Source of the DNA: JASEHD01 sp964471945
GTDB lineage: Bacteria > Bacteroidota > Ignavibacteria > UBA10030 > SZUA-254
Reading direction: 5' to 3'
Assembly (NCBI GenBank): GCA_964471945.1
Contig: CAYYIJ010000029.1
Coordinates: 1 to 24,297 of the forward strand
Length of the DNA stretch: 24,297 bases
Position numbers and translations under genes: made by a program. Shown one piece after another: positions 22,540 through 24,297 of this stretch. The notes under the pieces are model-generated. The model searched no databases and was not told the DNA's origin. It was given only the letters and a program-made list of their open reading frames with translations. Within the stretch, counting starts at the first letter, position 1. Each line of letters opens with the position of its first letter.

Positions 22540-22848
22540 ATGGCTGATAAAACTTTCAAGCTCGAAATTATTACACCAACAAAAGTTGTTTTCCGAGGGA
22601 ATGTCGTCAGTTTTACGGCACCGGGTGTAATGGGTAGTTTTCAAGTTTTATACAATCACGCACCCATGCTTGCTGAGATTGGGATTGGTATGGCAAAGCT
22701 AAGTGAAGCGAACGGGAATGAAATTGTTTTCGCAACAAGCGGAGGTTTTGTTGATATTTTGAAAAATCAAGTAATAATGCTTGCAGAATCAATCGATTCT
22801 TCTATAATAGAAAAAGTCCAACATCGGATACGAATTGCTGAAAAATGA
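22540..22848 (+). CDS. atpC: F1Fo ATP synthase subunit epsilon, short form
   Basis: 102 residues against about 130-140 in E. coli or Bacillus. The beta-sandwich domain is complete: FKLEIITPTKVVFRGNVVSF, then APGVMGSFQVLYNHAPMLAEIGIG, then ATSGGFVDILKNQVIMLAES. After it only a short helix-like tail remains (SSIIEKVQHRIRIAEK), so the C-terminal helical hairpin that inhibits ATP hydrolysis in many bacteria is absent or cut to one helix. The same shortening is known in Chlorobi/Bacteroidetes. It follows atpD by eight bases, with a perfect terminator 23 bases downstream, so the operon ends here. Confidence 0.93.
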   Translation: MADKTFKLEIITPTKVVFRGNVVSFTAPGVMGSFQVLYNHAPMLAEIGIGMAKLSEANGNEIVFATSGGFVDILKNQVIMLAESIDSSIIEKVQHRIRIAEK

Positions 22849-22871
22849 TAATATTTTTTTAAGTTTAGATG

Positions 22872-22909
22872 AACCCACCCGATTTCCATAACCGGTGTGG
22901 GTTTTTTTT
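22872..22909 (+). terminator. Intrinsic terminator of atpDC
   Basis: The stem AACCCACCCG (22872-22881) pairs with CGG-T-GTGGGTT (22893-22903) with one bulged T, around an 11-base loop, and runs straight into eight Ts (22902-22909). G:C-rich stem and T-tract together make this the clearest terminator in the window. Confidence 0.88.
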
Positions 22910-22941
22910 ATGTTTCAGTTTTTTTAAGATTATTTTTACAC

Positions 22942-24057
22942 ATGCGGATAACACGTACAGAAATAAACTTACATAAATTACATAGTAATTTTAAAGGAAT
23001 CAGACAAAAAGTTACCGATAAAGTGAAAATGATGGCAATTGTGAAAGCAAATGCTTATGGTCATGGGCTTGTCGAAATTTCAAATGCATTAGCAGTGTAT
23101 GGGGTGGATTATTTAGGGGTAGGATTTCTTGAAGAAGGTATTTTGCTACGGCAGAATGGCATCAAGCTTCCAATCCTCGTTCTTGGAGGCGTGCTTGGGA
23201 ATCAAATCGAAGAATTTCTTCAATACGATCTTGAGATTACAGTTTCATCGCTTGAAATTGCCGAGCGGATCGAGGCAGAAGTACAAAAATGCAATAAGAA
23301 GAAGGCACGTGTTCATTTAAAGATTGATACTGGCATGGAGCGGATTGGTGTTCATTCAGAGAATGCACCGCAATTTGTTGAACGTGTTTGCATGTTGAAG
23401 CACCTCGATGTGGTAGGAATTTACAGCCATCTTGCTACTGCTGATGAAAAGGATAAGTCATTCGCTAATCATCAGACAGACCGATTTAATTCTGTTTTAA
23501 AAAAAATCCGTGAAATGAGAATTGATATACCGCTGATACATATCGCAAATAGTGGAGCAATACTCGATATGCCGGGAACATATTTCACGATGGTTCGACC
23601 TGGGATAATAATATATGGAGTATATCCCTCTCAAGAGACAACGGAGAGTATTCCTTTGCAGCCAATTCTTACAATGAAATCGAATGTTGTTTTTATTAAA
23701 GAGGTGGCTGCAGGTGTAAGCATTAGTTACAGTAGAAAATATTATACATCGAAGAAAACGCGGATAGCCACTATTCCTGTTGGTTATGGCGATGGATATA
23801 GTCGCAGATTAACCGGTAAAAGTGAAGTGTTGATTCACAATCACCGTTTCCCTGTCGTTGGCGTTATATGCATGGATCAAATAATGGTTGATGTCGGATT
23901 CGATATTAACGTTCATGTTGGAGATGAAGTAGTTTTACTCGGAAGTGATGGCGAACAAAATATTTCTGTATTGGAGCTGGCAGAGAAAAGCGAAACGAAT
24001 CCGTATGAATTTTTAACAGGTATAGCGGCACGTGTGCCGAGAAATTTTATTCACTGA
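22942..24057 (+). CDS. alr: Alanine racemase
   Basis: 371 residues from the ATG at 22942. A longer frame exists from a GTG at 22897, but that start lies inside the terminator stem and adds a hydrophobic run without support. The enzyme interconverts L- and D-alanine with PLP for peptidoglycan. Signatures are the PLP lysine K35 in AIVKANAYGHGL, HLKIDTGMERIG (125-136), HIANSGAIL (200-208), MVRPGIIIYGVYP (217-229), the second-base tyrosine Y263 in GVSISYSRKY, PVGYGDGYSRRL (279-290) and CMDQIMVDV. It is the fold-type III barrel plus C-terminal beta domain, full length. It is expressed apart from atpDC; its own promoter is not obvious in the short gap. Confidence 0.96.
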   Translation: MRITRTEINLHKLHSNFKGIRQKVTDKVKMMAIVKANAYGHGLVEISNALAVYGVDYLGVGFLEEGILLRQNGIKLPILVLGGVLGNQIEEFLQYDLEITVSSLEIAERIEAEVQKCNKKKARVHLKIDTGMERIGVHSENAPQFVERVCMLKHLDVVGIYSHLATADEKDKSFANHQTDRFNSVLKKIREMRIDIPLIHIANSGAILDMPGTYFTMVRPGIIIYGVYPSQETTESIPLQPILTMKSNVVFIKEVAAGVSISYSRKYYTSKKTRIATIPVGYGDGYSRRLTGKSEVLIHNHRFPVVGVICMDQIMVDVGFDINVHVGDEVVLLGSDGEQNISVLELAEKSETNPYEFLTGIAARVPRNFIH

Positions 24058-24093
24058 TGTTACGCAAGAAAATGCTTTATCGCAAAAGTTTCA

Positions 24094-24228
24094 CGTGTCT
24101 TTGCGTCCTCTGCGACTCTGCGTTTAACCAAAATGCTAAATTGCTCTTGGAAATGAAGAGGAACCGCAAAGACGCTAAGAACGCAAAGGTTCGCAAAGAT
24201 GATTATTTAGTTCTGTGCGTAACATCAG
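24094..24228. repeat. CGCAAAG-type dispersed intergenic repeat with inverted copies
   Basis: Words such as CTTTGCGTCCTCTGCGACTC (from about 24099) and, inverted, CCGCAAAGACGCTAAGAACG (from about 24164), followed by CAAAGGTTCGCAAAGATG, form an imperfect inverted repeat around a short AT-rich centre. The end carries TGCGTAACATCAG (24216-24228), a one-mismatch match to 181-193. Similar low-complexity CGCAAAG/CTTTGCG runs are common between genes in many environmental bacteria. The 60-codon frame through it (24057-24239) is a by-product of the repeat. Confidence 0.65.
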
Positions 24229-24253
24229 ATATTCATTAATCAGCAGGAGTTAT

Positions 24254-24297
24254 ATGCCAAATGTTTATGCGGTGATAATGGCTGGAGGTGTCGGGAC
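24254..24297 (+). CDS. manC: Mannose-1-phosphate guanylyltransferase, 5' end only
   Basis: Only the first 14 codons and part of the next are in the window. They read MPNVYAVIMAGGVGT, the N-terminal nucleotide-binding start of nucleotidyltransferases, and VYAVIMAGGVGT is most like GDP-mannose pyrophosphorylase (ManC/RfbM), which makes GDP-mannose from mannose-1-phosphate and GTP. AGGAG (24245-24249) sits five bases ahead of the ATG and fixes the start. Other sugar-nucleotide pyrophosphorylases share the GG motif, so the substrate assignment rests on few residues. It fits with the sugar-nucleotide genes earlier in the window. Confidence 0.7.
   Translation, partial: MPNVYAVIMAGGVG

Noticed and set aside
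22897..22941. GTG start giving a longer alanine racemase with a hydrophobic N-terminus
   Set aside because: The GTG lies in the terminator stem and the extra residues come from its T-tract; the ATG at 22942 gives the usual N-terminus.
24057..24239. 60-codon frame after alanine racemase
   Set aside because: It is encoded by the CGCAAAG-type repeat, and its lysine/arginine-rich translation follows from that.

Overview
The window reads as ordinary chromosome from an AT-leaning (roughly 40% G+C by eye) bacterium of the Fibrobacteres-Chlorobi-Bacteroidetes group, most like the Ignavibacteria/Chlorobi side. The evidence is: a DUF4835 (PorD-like) gene and a PorV/PorQ-like barrel gene linked to type IX secretion (T9SS); a decayed secreted protein ending in a typical T9SS C-terminal sorting domain (YPNPFNP motif); and an isolated atpD-atpC pair whose epsilon subunit is short, as in Chlorobi and Bacteroidetes. 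Several genes have clear Shine-Dalgarno sites, and two intergenic regions carry near-consensus sigma70 -35/-10 promoters, unlike typical Bacteroidetes proper. The assignment is inference from gene content, not from a marker-gene search.

Layout. 1-325: no convincing gene, but several hairpin-forming dispersed repeats. 326-3915: a DUF4835 envelope gene on the minus strand, divergent from a two-gene outer-membrane barrel operon. 4046-9113: housekeeping genes on the plus strand: mnmA (tRNA thiolation), an acyl-CoA carboxylase carboxyltransferase (PccB-like), and a lipoprotein lytic transglycosylase with four LysM domains behind a good promoter. 9198-9287: tRNA-Ser(CGA). 9333-10958: an exported beta-propeller/transglutaminase-like fusion protein. 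11029-17410: sugar-nucleotide genes (DegT-type aminotransferase, UDP-glucose dehydrogenase, UDP-glucuronate decarboxylase) interrupted by a tightly overlapping four-gene restriction-modification cassette at 12200-15015. 17421-18386: a DUF2279-type exported protein.

18387-20480 is the most fluid part. It holds an imperfect inverted repeat, a DUF433/DUF5615 toxin-antitoxin-like pair on the minus strand, two remnants of T9SS C-terminal domains, a frameshifted secreted-protein pseudogene, and paired AACCTT/AAGGTT hairpins. From 20481 the window returns to core genes: mntP (Mn2+ exporter), atpD-atpC with a strong intrinsic terminator, alr (alanine racemase), an intergenic repeat of the CGCAAAG type, and the first 15 codons of a mannose-1-phosphate guanylyltransferase (manC).

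Functionally, the aminotransferase, Ugd, Uxs and ManC point to surface polysaccharide precursors (UDP-GlcA, UDP-xylose, GDP-mannose and an amino sugar). Alr and the lytic transglycosylase serve peptidoglycan turnover. The best candidate for a less described system is the R-M cassette: two amino-methyltransferases of different architecture, a very small PD-(D/E)XK nuclease candidate, and an unexplained 59-residue ORF translationally coupled between them.
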